From Roseburia sp. (GTDB taxonomy: Bacteria > Bacillota > Clostridia > Lachnospirales > Lachnospiraceae): DNA of 64,000 nt. Shown here one piece after another: positions 23,091 to 33,096 of this stretch. Every line of letters begins with the position of its first letter. The first letter of the stretch is position 1. The notes under the pieces were generated by a model. The model was not told the origin of the DNA, searched no databases, and saw nothing but the letters and a program-made list of their open reading frames with translations. The position numbers were made by a program, and so were the translations under genes. The stretch is taken from NCBI GenBank assembly GCA_017549185.1, contig JAFYVJ010000039.1, forward strand, positions 1 through 64,000. The letters run 5' to 3'.

Positions 23091-24077
23091 TCATTCTTCA
23101 TTTCCTATCCGCTCTAAAACCTCATTAAATAACTCTTCTAGCCCCTCATACGTCTCCACTTCACAAACACGAGCCCGAAGTTTGGAAGAATTTTTATATC
23201 CAGCCGTATACCACGCAGCATGTTTTCTCATTTCCCGAATAGCAGTGTATTCCCCTTTAAAGTCAATCTGCATTCTCGCATGACGAAGAATCATATCTCT
23301 CACCTCTATAAAATCCGGTTTGCCCAATTCTTCACCTGTTTCAAAATAATGCAGAATTTGTTTAAAAATCCATGGATTACCTTCTGCACCTCTGGCAATC
23401 ATAAACCCGTCACATCCAGTCTGCTCTCTCATACGTATAACATCCCGTGCAGTTAAAATATCGCCATTCCCAATAACCGGTATAGATACAGCTTCTTTCA
23501 CCTGACGTATAATATCCCAGTCTGCTTTTCCAGAATAATACTGCTCTCTTGTACGTCCATGAACTGCTACAGCCGCCGCACCACTCTCCTGTGCAATTCT
23601 TGCCATCTCCACTGCATTTACATGATCATCATCAAATCCTTTTCTAATTTTGACAGTAACCGGCTTCTTAATTGCTTTTGCCGTAGCTTCAATAATCTTT
23701 CCAGCAAGAATCGGATTCTTCATTAACGCAGAACCATCACCGTTATTTACTACCTTTGGTACAGGACATCCCATGTTGATATCTAAGATATCAAATGGTC
23801 GTTCCTCAATCTGTTTAGCAATCTCACCCATAATAACCGGATCTGAACCAAAAAGCTGCAATGATACCGGATTCTCCCTTGGGTCAATACTTAACAGTTC
23901 CTCCGTGTTTTTATTCTTATATAAAATAGCCTTTGCACTAACCATTTCCATGCACAAAAGCCCTGCTCCCTGCTCTTTACAAAGCAAGCGAAATGGCAGG
24001 TCTGTTACCCCTGCCATTGGTGCTAATATTAAATTATTTTGTAATGTTACGTTTCCTATCTGTAATTCCTTTATCAT
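23091..24077 (-). CDS. dusB: tRNA-dihydrouridine synthase DusB
   Basis: A 328-residue flavoenzyme reducing uridines in the tRNA D-loop. The FMN-binding TIM barrel shows [16 protein letters not shown] (18-33), the catalytic cysteine in [10 protein letters not shown] (C104), [26 protein letters not shown] and IPVIGNGDI. The C-terminal helical tRNA-binding domain contains [19 protein letters not shown]. The start overlaps the coaX stop (ATGA). The coaX-dusB-greA-lysS order is common in Clostridia. Confidence 0.96.
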   Translation of the reverse strand: MIKELQIGNVTLQNNLILAPMAGVTDLPFRLLCKEQGAGLLCMEMVSAKAILYKNKNTEELLSIDPRENPVSLQLFGSDPVIMGEIAKQIEERPFDILDINMGCPVPKVVNNGDGSALMKNPILAGKIIEATAKAIKKPVTVKIRKGFDDDHVNAVEMARIAQESGAAAVAVHGRTREQYYSGKADWDIIRQVKEAVSIPVIGNGDILTARDVIRMREQTGCDGFMIARGAEGNPWIFKQILHYFETGEELGKPDFIEVRDMILRHARMQIDFKGEYTAIREMRKHAAWYTAGYKNSSKLRARVCEVETYEGLEELFNEVLERIGNEE

Positions 24078-24862
24078 GAAATCTTTCCCGTTTTACGATT
24101 CTGCTTTTTATAAATAAGAAGCATTCCTTTTAATGTCAACGCCGAATCAAAAATATCAATTGCTTTTGTTTCGTTAGCAATGATACGACCCAGACCACCG
24201 GTTGCTACTACTTTTATCTCACCCAGTTTTGCTTCCTTTTTTATCTCTTTGATAATATATTCCGTCTGCCCTATCTGACCATAAATAAGCCCTGCCTGCA
24301 TACTAGAAATTGTATCCTTCGCCAAAATACTCTCCGGTTTTTTAATTTCTATCTCCGGTAGTTTTGCAGCCTCTTCCCAGAGTGCAGTAGCAGAAGTCTG
24401 AATACCTGGTGCAGTGATACCGGTAACAAATGTTCCGTTTGCATCTATCAAATCATAGGTAGTGGCAGTGCCAAAATCCAACACGAGCACAGGTCCTCCA
24501 TATAAACCATATGCCGCAGCCGCATCTACAATACGGTCCGCTCCCACCTGTTTTGGATTGTCTATCGCAATCCGAATACCAGTCTTAATACCTGGTTCAA
24601 TATTGATTGGACTAATATGCAAATATTTTATAATAGCCGCTTCCAATGAATGCATCACTTTCGGAACAACCGATGCAATAATGACATCATCAATTTCCTT
24701 CGAAGATATCTCATTCTGCTCTAACAAATTCAACAGTAGCATACCATACTCATCTGAAGTTCTTGGCATTTTAGTCGTAATACGGAAAGTCGCTTTAATG
24801 TCATCACCATCAAATACTCCTACTGTTATATTGGTATTCCCGACATCTATTGTAATTAACAT
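24074..24862 (-). CDS. coaX: Type III pantothenate kinase
   Basis: A 262-residue kinase for the first step of coenzyme A synthesis. It has the ASKHA-fold phosphate loop [17 protein letters not shown] at the N-terminus, the substrate region [19 protein letters not shown] and [14 protein letters not shown] chose the ATG at 24862 because GAGAGGA precedes it; the upstream ATG at 24892 has no good site. CoaX enzymes are insensitive to CoA feedback and need a monovalent cation. Confidence 0.95.
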   Translation of the reverse strand: MLITIDVGNTNITVGVFDGDDIKATFRITTKMPRTSDEYGMLLLNLLEQNEISSKEIDDVIIASVVPKVMHSLEAAIIKYLHISPINIEPGIKTGIRIAIDNPKQVGADRIVDAAAAYGLYGGPVLVLDFGTATTYDLIDANGTFVTGITAPGIQTSATALWEEAAKLPEIEIKKPESILAKDTISSMQAGLIYGQIGQTEYIIKEIKKEAKLGEIKVVATGGLGRIIANETKAIDIFDSALTLKGMLLIYKKQNRKTGKIS

Positions 24863-24922
24863 ATTGTTTCCTCTCACTTCTACATCTAGCAATATTCCAT
24901 CTTTTTAGTATAATCTATATGC

Positions 24923-25261
24923 CTAGTCCTCGTCAAACGCCCCTATCATGACTTGATAGTATAATTCTAACGCCGACAGCAATTCCTGATTTTCTCTCTG
25001 AAGCTTACGCATCTTAAGACCACTTCCAATATCATCATACAAAAGGTCTCCCTCATCACAGGATGCCCGAAACTCTAATTCTCCTTCTTCGTTAAAAACC
25101 AATTCCAATGTACCGCCAATATCTTCTGTAAACAGTACACACATAATCTTCAACTCGTCTTTTATTTCTTTTGGAATATTCTCAAAATTCTGATCAATGT
25201 AAAATTTTTTTGTATATGCGCTTGCTCCGCAAAGTACAAGTTCTCTCATATTTTTCTCCAA
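24923..25261 (-). CDS. DUF6145-like small protein
   Basis: A 112-residue acidic protein, MRELVLCGASAYTKKFYID near the start, with ELVFNEEGELEFRASCDEGD in the middle and a C-terminal helix (MRKLQRENQELLSALELYYQ). It resembles the DUF6145 proteins of Lachnospiraceae, which have no known function. An internal ATG (MRELVL, 25249) is an alternative start. It lies between birA and coaX on the same strand. Confidence 0.6.
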   Translation of the reverse strand: MEKNMRELVLCGASAYTKKFYIDQNFENIPKEIKDELKIMCVLFTEDIGGTLELVFNEEGELEFRASCDEGDLLYDDIGSGLKMRKLQRENQELLSALELYYQVMIGAFDED

Positions 25262-25320
25262 TTTATAAATCTTCTATACCTTCAAATTCATTTTCGCATG
25301 GCGACAGGATTTCCTTATTT

Positions 25321-26298
25321 TTATACATATCCGTAAATTCCGCGAACGGATACCTCTCCGGAAGACACCAATTTTCTACTTTCCCAGGTATCTACCATCA
25401 ACTCTCCTTTTGGCGTAATCCCCCTTGCATTGCCCTCAAATGGCTCCTTCGGATCTAAAACTTTCACTCGCTGATGCATGTTTACAAGTCTTGCATTATA
25501 ATCTTTTACCAGATTCTGCAAATCCTGTGTCTGTAAATAAGTCTCATAATCCTCTTCAAAGTACTCCCAGACCGTTTCTATTAATTCTGCACGACTAATA
25601 AGTTTTCCCGTCTCAAGCCGTAATGAGGTCGCGATATCCCGAATCTCTTCTGGAAAACTCTCTGTACTTACGTTAATCCCAATTCCTACAACAATGTGAT
25701 TGACATAATCAAACTGTGCACTCATCTCTGTAAGGATGCCACACACCTTTTTACCATTCATTACAATATCATTTGGCCATTTGATTCCTGCTGGTACACC
25801 CGTCAACTTCGTAATCGCTTTAGACACTGCCAACGCCGCCACCAACGTAATCATAGATGCGTTATTCGGATTTATATCCGGCTTTAATAACAACGTCATA
25901 GAAATTGTGGTGCCCGCTGGTGATTCCCAACTTCTCCCCCGTCGTCCTTTTCCGGCATTCTGACAATCCGCCACAATAAGAGTACCATTATCATACCCTT
26001 CTTCTGCCAGACGTTTTGCCTGTGCATTCGTTGAATCAATTGTCTCATAACAAAGGGTATCTACTCCAATCCACTTTGTTTTCCGACGACTTAGCAGTTC
26101 GTGCAAATTTAAAATATCCGGAATGGAAATCAAGCGATACCCCTTATTAGATACCGCTTCTATCTCGTATCCACTTTTCCGGAGTTGGTTAACCGCTTTC
26201 CAGACAGCAGTTCTCGAAACGCCAAGCGTCTCACATATCTTTTGCCCCGATACATATTCATTTGTCTCCCTTAACATGGTTAACAATTCTGTTCTCAC
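25321..26298 (-). CDS. birA: Bifunctional biotin ligase / biotin operon repressor
   Basis: A 325-residue BirA. The N-terminal winged helix-turn-helix (1-60, ICETLGVSRTAVWKAVNQLR) means it can repress biotin genes as well as attach biotin to carboxylases. The ligase domain has AGKGRRGRSWESPAGTTISM (about 115-134) for biotinyl-AMP binding and IKWPNDIVMNGKKVCGIL with the catalytic Lys. The C-terminal SH3-like domain carries the EGNARGITPKGELMV turn. Length and order are standard. Confidence 0.96.
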   Translation of the reverse strand: MRTELLTMLRETNEYVSGQKICETLGVSRTAVWKAVNQLRKSGYEIEAVSNKGYRLISIPDILNLHELLSRRKTKWIGVDTLCYETIDSTNAQAKRLAEEGYDNGTLIVADCQNAGKGRRGRSWESPAGTTISMTLLLKPDINPNNASMITLVAALAVSKAITKLTGVPAGIKWPNDIVMNGKKVCGILTEMSAQFDYVNHIVVGIGINVSTESFPEEIRDIATSLRLETGKLISRAELIETVWEYFEEDYETYLQTQDLQNLVKDYNARLVNMHQRVKVLDPKEPFEGNARGITPKGELMVDTWESRKLVSSGEVSVRGIYGYV

Positions 26299-26314
26299 AG
26301 GCTTCCTCCATCGT

Positions 26315-27301
26315 TTACTTCAATGTTGCATACATAATTGCTTTTATACTGTGCATACGATTTTCTGCCTCGTCAAACACAACGGAACGAGGTCCTTCAA
26401 ACACCTCATTTGTTACTTCTAGCTCTGTATAACCAAACTTTTCATAAACATCCCGGCCGATTTTAGTATTCAAATCATGAAATGCTGGTAGACAATGCAT
26501 AAAAATAGCTGTTGGCTTCGCATTAACAAATGCCGCTTCATTTACCTGATATGGCATCAAATCTGTCAAACGTTCAGCCCATACTTCTTCTGGCTCACCC
26601 ATCGATACCCATACATCTGTATAGATTACATCGGCATCCTTTGTGGCTAACGCAACATTCTCTTCAATCGTAATTGTAGAACCAGACAAGGCAGCCACTT
26701 CTTTTGCATACTGAACAAGTTTTGCATCCGGAAAATATTTTGGACAGGTACAAACCACATAATCGATACCAAGCTTTGCACAAGTTACCATAAGCGAGTT
26801 GGCCATATTATATCTGCCGTCTCCCATATATACAAATTTCAAACCTTCCAGTGTCCCGAATTTTTCCTTAATTGTCAGCATATCTGCTATCATCTGTGTC
26901 GGATGGAATTCATTTGTAAGACCATTCCAAACAGGCACACCTGCATACTTTGCAAGCTCTTCTACGATTTCCTGGCCAAATCCACGATACTCGATTCCAT
27001 CATACATACGTCCGAGCACGCGTGCAGAATCTGCTACACTTTCCTTTTTTCCGAACTGTGATGCTGTCGGATCTAAGTATGTAGTATGCATACCCAAATC
27101 ATAAGCTGCCACCTCGAAAGAGCAACGTGTACGTGTACTAGTCTTTTCAAAAATAAGTGCGATGTTTTTTCCTCTTAATTCATCATGTGCAATTCCCTGT
27201 TTCTTCTTCTCTTTTAACTCAGCTGCCAAATCAATTAAGTAATTGATTTCTTCTGCTGTATAATCTTTTAATGTTAAAAAATGACGTCCTTTTAAATTCA
27301 T
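26315..27301 (-). CDS. argF: Ornithine carbamoyltransferase
   Basis: A 328-residue OTCase making citrulline from ornithine and carbamoyl phosphate (or the reverse in arginine catabolism). The carbamoyl-phosphate loop is [12 protein letters not shown] (STRT at 55-58), the ornithine loop region is DVWVSMGE and the catalytic cysteine lies in MHCLPAFHD. It is not next to other arginine genes, so anabolic versus catabolic use cannot be told. A 17-nt gap separates it from birA downstream. Confidence 0.95.
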   Translation of the reverse strand: MNLKGRHFLTLKDYTAEEINYLIDLAAELKEKKKQGIAHDELRGKNIALIFEKTSTRTRCSFEVAAYDLGMHTTYLDPTASQFGKKESVADSARVLGRMYDGIEYRGFGQEIVEELAKYAGVPVWNGLTNEFHPTQMIADMLTIKEKFGTLEGLKFVYMGDGRYNMANSLMVTCAKLGIDYVVCTCPKYFPDAKLVQYAKEVAALSGSTITIEENVALATKDADVIYTDVWVSMGEPEEVWAERLTDLMPYQVNEAAFVNAKPTAIFMHCLPAFHDLNTKIGRDVYEKFGYTELEVTNEVFEGPRSVVFDEAENRMHSIKAIMYATLK

Positions 27302-27335
27302 AACTAATCTCCACCTTTTCTCTATGTATTGAATT

Positions 27336-27359
27336 GAGCTGCCAGATTAGTGGCAGCTC
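27336..27359. terminator. Perfect 9-bp hairpin between the SPFH gene and argF
   Basis: GAGCTGCCA (27336-27344) pairs with TGGCAGCTC (27351-27359). On the minus strand no T-run follows, while on the plus strand GTTTTC does. It may act as a weak terminator, an mRNA-processing or stabilising element, or part of the argF leader. Confidence 0.4.
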
Positions 27360-27372
27360 GTTTTCAGCTTCA

Positions 27373-28299
27373 TTAATTTTCTTTTCCAACTTCAACTACA
27401 GATTTTGCCAACCCAGCTAAACCTTGAATCTCTGATGGAATAATAATCTTGGTTGCTTTTCCATCTGCTGCTTTTGCAAATGCTTCCAAACTCTTTAACT
27501 GAATAACATTTGCGTCCGGTGCCGCTTCTTTCAACATACGAAGACCATCTGCATTCGCCTGCTGAATTTTAAGAATCGCTTCTGCCTGACCTTCCGCTTC
27601 GCGTATTGTTGCTTCCTTCTTTGCTTCTGCACGAAGAATTGCCGCCTGTTTCTCAGCTTCTGCATCTAAGATTGCAGATTCCTTTTTACCTTCTGCCACA
27701 AGAATAGTCGATGTTTTCTCTCCTTCTGCACGAAGAATTGCTTCTCGACGTTCACGCTCTGCCTTCATCTGCTTCTCCATTGCATCCTGGATAGCTGCTG
27801 GCGGAATAATATTTTTCAATTCTACACGGTTAACCTTAATGCCCCATGGATCTGTTGCAATATCAAGAGATGCTCGCATCTGTGTATTAATTGTCTCTCT
27901 GGATGTCAAAGTTTCATCTAATTCCAAATCACCTATAATATTACGAAGTGTCGTCGCTGTTAAATTCTCAATCGCCATGATTGGATTCTCCACACCATAC
28001 GCATACAACTTAGGATCTGTAATCTGGAAAAAGACAACTGTATCAATCTGCATAGTTACATTATCTTTTGTAATAACCGGCTGCGGAGGAAAATCCACTA
28101 CCTGCTCTTTTAAAACAACACGTTTCGCCATGCGATCAACAAAAGGCACCTTAAAATGAATACCTACTGACCATGTAGTCAAATAGCCTCCCAAACGTTC
28201 GACTACAACTGCCTGTGCTTGTGGTACTATTTTAATACAAGAAGATGCTAACACAAGTGCAAGTACTAAAATTACTAAAAATGGAATCAAAAATGGCAT
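27373..28299 (-). CDS. SPFH/Band 7 membrane protein (QmcA-like)
   Basis: A 308-residue SPFH-domain protein. One N-terminal membrane helix (PFLIPFLVILVLALVLAS) is followed by the SPFH domain (IVPQAQAVVVERLGGYL, then MQIDTVVFFQITDPKLYAYG) and a long Ala/Glu-rich coiled coil (about 180-265) that mediates oligomerisation. I chose the ATG at 28299, preceded by GGGAGGAA. Such proteins scaffold membrane microdomains and often partner with NfeD or FtsH. No NfeD gene is adjacent. Confidence 0.9.
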   Translation of the reverse strand: MPFLIPFLVILVLALVLASSCIKIVPQAQAVVVERLGGYLTTWSVGIHFKVPFVDRMAKRVVLKEQVVDFPPQPVITKDNVTMQIDTVVFFQITDPKLYAYGVENPIMAIENLTATTLRNIIGDLELDETLTSRETINTQMRASLDIATDPWGIKVNRVELKNIIPPAAIQDAMEKQMKAERERREAILRAEGEKTSTILVAEGKKESAILDAEAEKQAAILRAEAKKEATIREAEGQAEAILKIQQANADGLRMLKEAAPDANVIQLKSLEAFAKAADGKATKIIIPSEIQGLAGLAKSVVEVGKEN

Positions 28300-28419
28300 A
28301 TAAATTCCTCCCTCATTATAAATATTTAGTTCTAAGTAATATTTTACCAAAATAACTATCTTAATATTACTATATTTGCACTTATATTACAATAAGAGAA
28401 ATATTTCATAAACAGAAAA

Positions 28420-28443
28420 AGTGCCGGCTTTTATGCCGACACT
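28420..28443 (-). terminator. Intrinsic terminator of the SleB-like gene
   Basis: A 9-bp stem AGTGTCGGC/GCCGGCACT (one G-U) with a 6-nt loop, followed by TTTTT on the minus strand, 13 nt after the stop codon. Confidence 0.85.
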
Positions 28444-28455
28444 TCTTTACATTTT

Positions 28456-29661
28456 TTAAAAGAAAACGTGATTACCAATTACCAAACCAGCATGTCCTGA
28501 CTTTGCCAGTCTAAAACTTATCGCTCCATTTGTATTATCTACCCCATTTATTGCTTCCTGTGCTGCCTGAATACAAGAGGCTTTAGGACCATTTGCCACC
28601 ACACTTGCCACTTTACCATTTCCTGCTGGCGAAAACTGTCCCGGTGCATAAATAACTTCTGTGATTGAGTTTGGATATCTGCCGCTTCGAACACGATTCA
28701 TTACAGCTGCACCAACTGCAACCTTACCTTCATAGCACTCTCCACCCGCTTCACACTGAATTAATGCCGCCAAAAGAAGAACCTCATCTGTAGATGCATT
28801 AAAAGATGCATTCTGCACAACCGTTATTTCTGTAGTCTGTGCTGCTCTTCTCTTTGCTTCCTCTTCTGCTTTTTTACGAGCAATTTCTTTTTCTTCAGCA
28901 ATTGTAATTGCCTCTGTAGTTGCATGTGTTACTTCTGCATAATCAGCACTAATATATCTTGTCTTTCCCGTATAACGTACTGCCAACCAACCGTCTACTT
29001 GCTCTGCATCCGGTTCTACGATTAATACTGTACCTTTTGAAACCGAAGCAACAATACTACTGTCCGTTGAAGCTTCACTTCTCACACGAATTCCTGTTCC
29101 CGTAATAGTTGCCCTGATATCAATATTGGTATTCGCATAAGCTAATGCATCCAATCCATAGACACAATACTCATTCTTTACATAACCATCCACATTACCG
29201 GATTTGATATGAGTCCACTCCTCACCAATTTCAACAACTTCTGCCACATCACCTTTTCTCATGCGACCAACAATTTCAGAATCTTTAGAAGCCTCTGCTC
29301 TGACATTCATCTTATCTTCAACATCTGCCATCACACGATTCTGCCATAACTGCTCTTCTTCTGTAAGTATCGGTCCATCCGGTATAGATGCAATCGCTTC
29401 TTCTGCAGCTGTTACAACAACCATTTCCAGCTGTGCATACTCTACTTTCTGAACTTCTGTCAATGCCAACTCTTCTAATTCATTTAACGAAAGAACTACC
29501 CCTGCGGTTCTTCCCTTAACACTATCCTCTATTGTGACCTGTTGCGACGCTGCGTCGTTTACTCTTCCCGTAATGCTTGCAGTTCCTGCAATGGCACACA
29601 AAATTCCAAAACCAAGTGCAACTGTAACTGCATTTTTCACAGCTTTATTTCTCAAGCTCAT
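28456..29661 (-). CDS. SleB-type cell-wall hydrolase with two SH3 domains
   Basis: A 401-residue exported wall hydrolase. The N-terminal membrane/signal segment (AVTVALGFGILCAIAGTASI) is followed by a linker, two bacterial SH3 domains (about 112-168, DKMNVRAEASKDSEIVGRM; about 182-240, TGIRVRSEASTDSSIVASV), a charged helix and a C-terminal Hydrolase_2/SleB domain (ALIQCEAGGECYEGKVAVG with the catalytic Glu, then YPNSITEVIYAPGQFSP). SleB-type enzymes cleave cortex peptidoglycan during germination. The SH3 domains suggest binding to vegetative or spore wall. The ATG at 29661 follows GGAGGGG; the ATG at 29673 contains that site and is rejected. Confidence 0.88.
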   Translation of the reverse strand: MSLRNKAVKNAVTVALGFGILCAIAGTASITGRVNDAASQQVTIEDSVKGRTAGVVLSLNELEELALTEVQKVEYAQLEMVVVTAAEEAIASIPDGPILTEEEQLWQNRVMADVEDKMNVRAEASKDSEIVGRMRKGDVAEVVEIGEEWTHIKSGNVDGYVKNEYCVYGLDALAYANTNIDIRATITGTGIRVRSEASTDSSIVASVSKGTVLIVEPDAEQVDGWLAVRYTGKTRYISADYAEVTHATTEAITIAEEKEIARKKAEEEAKRRAAQTTEITVVQNASFNASTDEVLLLAALIQCEAGGECYEGKVAVGAAVMNRVRSGRYPNSITEVIYAPGQFSPAGNGKVASVVANGPKASCIQAAQEAINGVDNTNGAISFRLAKSGHAGLVIGNHVFF

Positions 29662-29896
29662 AAACCCCTCCATATATGTTTATACCTAATAGTATTACAC
29701 ATTTATTTCAATTTATTCGTATTTGTTACAATTGTTACAGATTTGTTACGACTGCGATTATAGCAAAGCACCACCGCAAAGTCAAGGTTTTCGGGACTTT
29801 TCAAAAATGTTTGGTAAGTTTTGGCAAATTTACACGGTAAAAAAGCACTATTTCCATCATACTTTATAATAATTAATCATGTTTTTCATCTCGTCT

Positions 29897-30193
29897 TTAA
29901 GGAAAAACTTCCGAAAGGACTTCATTTATTAAGCTTTCAGGTGCTTCTTTTTTATACGTCTCAAACTTTTTTTCTTCCTGGTCACATTCTAAAAAAAGTA
30001 CTTTCTCCGTACTTTTCTCATCTCCACACAAATCTGAACTATTTTCTTCTTCCTCTATTACATCTTTTTCTAATGTCTCTTTAATAGAATTCTCCATTTT
30101 TTTCAATCGTTGTAACACCTGCTTATGTGCAAGCATAATTTGTATTGACACAAACACCTGCAAGAGCATAATCATTCCCAGTAAAACTTCCAT
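29897..30193 (-). CDS. Small membrane-anchored coiled-coil protein
   Basis: A 98-residue protein. One N-terminal transmembrane helix (LLGMIMLLQVFVSIQIMLA) is followed by a basic coiled coil (HKQVLQRLKKMENSI) and a very acidic tail. The ATG at 30193 has AAAGGGGAT upstream. I do not recognise a family; the layout resembles small envelope or division accessory proteins. It is divergent from murG, about 210 nt away. Confidence 0.6.
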   Translation of the reverse strand: MEVLLGMIMLLQVFVSIQIMLAHKQVLQRLKKMENSIKETLEKDVIEEEENSSDLCGDEKSTEKVLFLECDQEEKKFETYKKEAPESLINEVLSEVFP

Positions 30194-30403
30194 AGTTTAG
30201 ATCCCCTTTCTTCATTCTAAAACTAACCTCAATTATAAGTTTTCTGATTCTTTTTTTAAAGTATTGTGCCAGGACTTTTCATCGCAAGTTTCGACAAAAA
30301 CTTTGATTTCTTTGCAGTCTTTTCTTGACTTTTACGCATAAGGGTATTATAAATAGGGAAAACATACTTTATGATTATCTGCTCTTTGGAAAGGCGGTAC
30401 TTT

Positions 30404-31474
30404 ATGAAAAAAATCCTTATGACGGGCGGTGGAACGGCAGGACACGTAACACCTAACATTGCGTTATTGCCTGCATTGAAAAAAGCTGGTTACGAAGTTT
30501 CTTATATTGGTTCTTATGATGGTATCGAAAAACGTTTAATCGAGGAACAGAATATTCCTTATTATGGAATCTCTTCCGGAAAACTTAGACGCTATTTTGA
30601 TCCAAAAAATTTCTCTGACCCATTTAAAGTTGTAAAAGGGTTAGGACAATCGATAGGACTTTTAAAAAAGCTCAAACCTGACATTGTATTTTCAAAAGGT
30701 GGTTTTGTTTCCGTACCGGTTGTTCTGGCTGCACGACTTTGCAAGATTCCTGCTATTATCCACGAATCAGACATTACTCCAGGTCTTGCAAATAAATTAG
30801 CTATTCCCGGTGCTACAAAAGTGTGTTGTAACTTCCCAGAAACTTTAAAATACTTACCTTCAGAAAAAGCCATCTACACAGGTTCTCCAATTCGTCAAGA
30901 ACTTTTACATGGAAATGCCAATGACGCTTTATGTTTTTGTAAACTTTCCGAAAAGAACAAACCTGTTTTATTAATTATAGGTGGAAGCACCGGTTCAATG
31001 GTTATTAACAACGCTATAAGAGACGCACTTCCTCAATTATTAGAAAACTATATTATTATTCATCTTTGTGGAAAAAATAACTTAGATACCTCTTTGAATA
31101 ATATCGAAGGTTATTTACAATTTGAATATATCGGAAAAGAGCTTGCTGATTTATTTGCATTATCTGATTTTGTAATTTCTCGTGCCGGAGCAAATGCCAT
31201 CTGCGAATTACTGGCATTACGAAAGCCAAATATTCTTATTCCACTTTCTGCTGCCGCAAGCCGCGGAGACCAGATTTTAAATGCAAATTCTTTTAAAGCT
31301 TCTGGTTATAGTTATGTATTAGAAGAAGAAAATCTTACTACAGCTTCTCTTCTGAGTGCAATTACACATGTTTGGGATAAAAAAGATACTTATATCGAAG
31401 CAATGAACAATAGTCAGAGTAAAGACTCTATTCAGACTATCGTTGAATTAATTGAAATGGTAGCTAAAAAATAA
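30404..31474 (+). CDS. murG: MurG-like UDP-GlcNAc transferase
   Basis: A 356-residue GT28 glycosyltransferase that converts lipid I to lipid II on the inner face of the membrane. The N-terminal loop is MTGGGTAGHVTPNIALLPAL. HESDITPGLANKLAIPGA and the C-terminal GGSTGSMVINNAIRD and SRAGANAICELLALRKPNIL (UDP-GlcNAc site) are all present. The ATG at 30404 is preceded by AAAGGCGG. It stands alone on the plus strand, away from the dcw cluster, so a second murG elsewhere is possible. Confidence 0.92.
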   Translation: MKKILMTGGGTAGHVTPNIALLPALKKAGYEVSYIGSYDGIEKRLIEEQNIPYYGISSGKLRRYFDPKNFSDPFKVVKGLGQSIGLLKKLKPDIVFSKGGFVSVPVVLAARLCKIPAIIHESDITPGLANKLAIPGATKVCCNFPETLKYLPSEKAIYTGSPIRQELLHGNANDALCFCKLSEKNKPVLLIIGGSTGSMVINNAIRDALPQLLENYIIIHLCGKNNLDTSLNNIEGYLQFEYIGKELADLFALSDFVISRAGANAICELLALRKPNILIPLSAAASRGDQILNANSFKASGYSYVLEEENLTTASLLSAITHVWDKKDTYIEAMNNSQSKDSIQTIVELIEMVAKK

Positions 31475-31478
31475 TTTT

Positions 31479-31513
31479 AGTGCATACACAAACCTTACGT
31501 CTGTGTATGCACT
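31479..31513. terminator. Bidirectional terminator between murG and the HIT gene
   Basis: A perfect 12-bp stem, AGTGCATACACA (31479-31490) and TGTGTATGCACT (31502-31513), followed by TTTTG on the plus strand and AAAATTAT (T-rich on the complement) on the minus side. It serves the two convergent genes. Confidence 0.88.
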
Positions 31514-31524
31514 TTTGTTCCTAA

Positions 31525-31938
31525 TTATTCTGCAAGTGCATTCTTAATCTCTATAAACTCTTCTGCTGTATATGTTTCATGATTCCACACAAGAATATCT
31601 TTATTCATAGATGCATTTTTATATCTTGGAATCAAATGTATATGAAAATGGAATACCGTCTGACCTGCCGCCTCATTATTATTCTGAAGAATATTGAATC
31701 CATCACACCCTAATACATCTGTCATACGAATGGCAAGTTTTTTAGCCAGCTTCATCGCTTTTGCCACCACTTCCTCATCAATATCATATAAATTTGCATA
31801 ATGTACCTTTGGTACAATCAATGCATGTCCTTTACTTGCTGGATTAACATCCAAAAATACTCTAAAATCATCGTCTTCGTAAATCGTATAAGATGGAATT
31901 TCTCCTGCTATAATTTTACAAAAAATACAATCTGCCAT
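31525..31938 (-). CDS. HIT family (HinT-like) nucleotide hydrolase
   Basis: A 137-residue histidine-triad protein. The N-terminal zinc-binding cysteines are in CIFCKIIAGEIPS and the catalytic triad is in HFHIHLIPR near residue 96. The family hydrolyses nucleoside phosphoramidates and acyl-adenylates. The size matches HinT. It has its own short upstream region and is followed by the shared terminator. Confidence 0.93.
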   Translation of the reverse strand: MADCIFCKIIAGEIPSYTIYEDDDFRVFLDVNPASKGHALIVPKVHYANLYDIDEEVVAKAMKLAKKLAIRMTDVLGCDGFNILQNNNEAAGQTVFHFHIHLIPRYKNASMNKDILVWNHETYTAEEFIEIKNALAE

Positions 31939-31990
31939 TGCTAACTCTCCTTTATTCGCTTTATTTGCTCTTGTATATTACAGACACATC

Positions 31991-32986
31991 CTATTCAGAA
32001 AATGGGAATAAATTATCCAACATCTTCAATGTCTTAAAATTCCCTTTTGCTGTCATCTGGCCCATCATAAAAGCTCTCTGAAATGTCATCTGACCTGAAA
32101 TAATATTCTGCATGATATTCATTGTCGCTCTTGCCAATACATCTATGTCCTCTTCCTGCCCATAATGAATATCCAGCTTTTCCCTCTTTACTCCTATAAA
32201 CAATGGTTTCTTTATTCCATCAATCATAAATAAATATCTTGCAGAGAAATCCATTTCCGGTTGGAAAACCTTTTTCAAATCATCAATATATAATTCTTCT
32301 GCATCAGAATCTTTTTTGCCCAACATGTCTTTAAACATAGAAGCCAGCTCTTCAATATCCTCTTTCTGTTTCTTAACATAACTATCATCCGATACATATT
32401 TAGAAAGCTGTTCACTTTCTTGTGGCGTTAAAAGCATCTGCGTTGTACGTAAGACATTCTGTTTTACAGCCTGATTACTACTTGGAAGGCTTTTTAATTT
32501 CTGAGAGATTGTACGATACAAATTCTCAGCCTTTTTCTCAATAATCAGATTGTACTCCTCATTCATCTCAAAATTCACCAAGTCTTCTACATAACCACTA
32601 AGACCTGCACATGGCAAACCACCTAAAATCTCCCACGCATTTGCAAGTGTTAATTCGCCTTCTCTCTCTCCATATGTAGTCGACATAACAATCGGTTGCA
32701 TATACGTAGTTTTTATCTTCTCCTTATCCGCATACAACCAACACGCATCTAAAAACTGTTGCATATAGCCACCGATTCCAAGCCACTCTACCGTAGTTCC
32801 TAAAATTATACCATCTGCATCCTTTAAAGTTTGTGGTAAAGTAGTAATCTCATTTTTATGTTCTACAATATTAATTCTTTCTACAGAAACTCTAAGTTCC
32901 TTTAATACTTCTTCCATTTTATTTAATACATATAATGTCGGATCATCTAAAACGCCTCTGCCGCCATAATAAATATTCACTTTCAT
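31991..32986 (-). CDS. Flavodoxin-fold reductase with SCP2-like C-terminal domain
   Basis: A 331-residue two-domain protein. Residues 1-170 form an NADPH-dependent FMN reductase/flavodoxin-like domain (MKVNIYYGGRGVLDDPTLYV; ADGIILGTTVEWLGIGGYM). Residues about 230-331 resemble an SCP2 sterol-carrier domain (LFMIDGIKKPLFIGVKREK; GQMTFQRAFMMGQMTAKG). Such fusions are found in Clostridia, with unknown substrate. A lipophilic ligand held next to flavin is an inference from the fold. Confidence 0.75.
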   Translation of the reverse strand: MKVNIYYGGRGVLDDPTLYVLNKMEEVLKELRVSVERINIVEHKNEITTLPQTLKDADGIILGTTVEWLGIGGYMQQFLDACWLYADKEKIKTTYMQPIVMSTTYGEREGELTLANAWEILGGLPCAGLSGYVEDLVNFEMNEEYNLIIEKKAENLYRTISQKLKSLPSSNQAVKQNVLRTTQMLLTPQESEQLSKYVSDDSYVKKQKEDIEELASMFKDMLGKKDSDAEELYIDDLKKVFQPEMDFSARYLFMIDGIKKPLFIGVKREKLDIHYGQEEDIDVLARATMNIMQNIISGQMTFQRAFMMGQMTAKGNFKTLKMLDNLFPFSE

Positions 32987-33096
32987 GTACTATCCTCGCT
33001 TTAATCTGCTATTTCTTTACAACATTTTACTTCTTTTAGTATATAGATTTTCGCAGACAAAATCAATCTTTTTGCGAGTTTTCCTAGCATCCTGAT

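Noticed and set aside
30371..30403. Longer murG start
   Set aside because: The extension is unlike the family N-terminus; AAAGGCGG lies just before the ATG at 30404.
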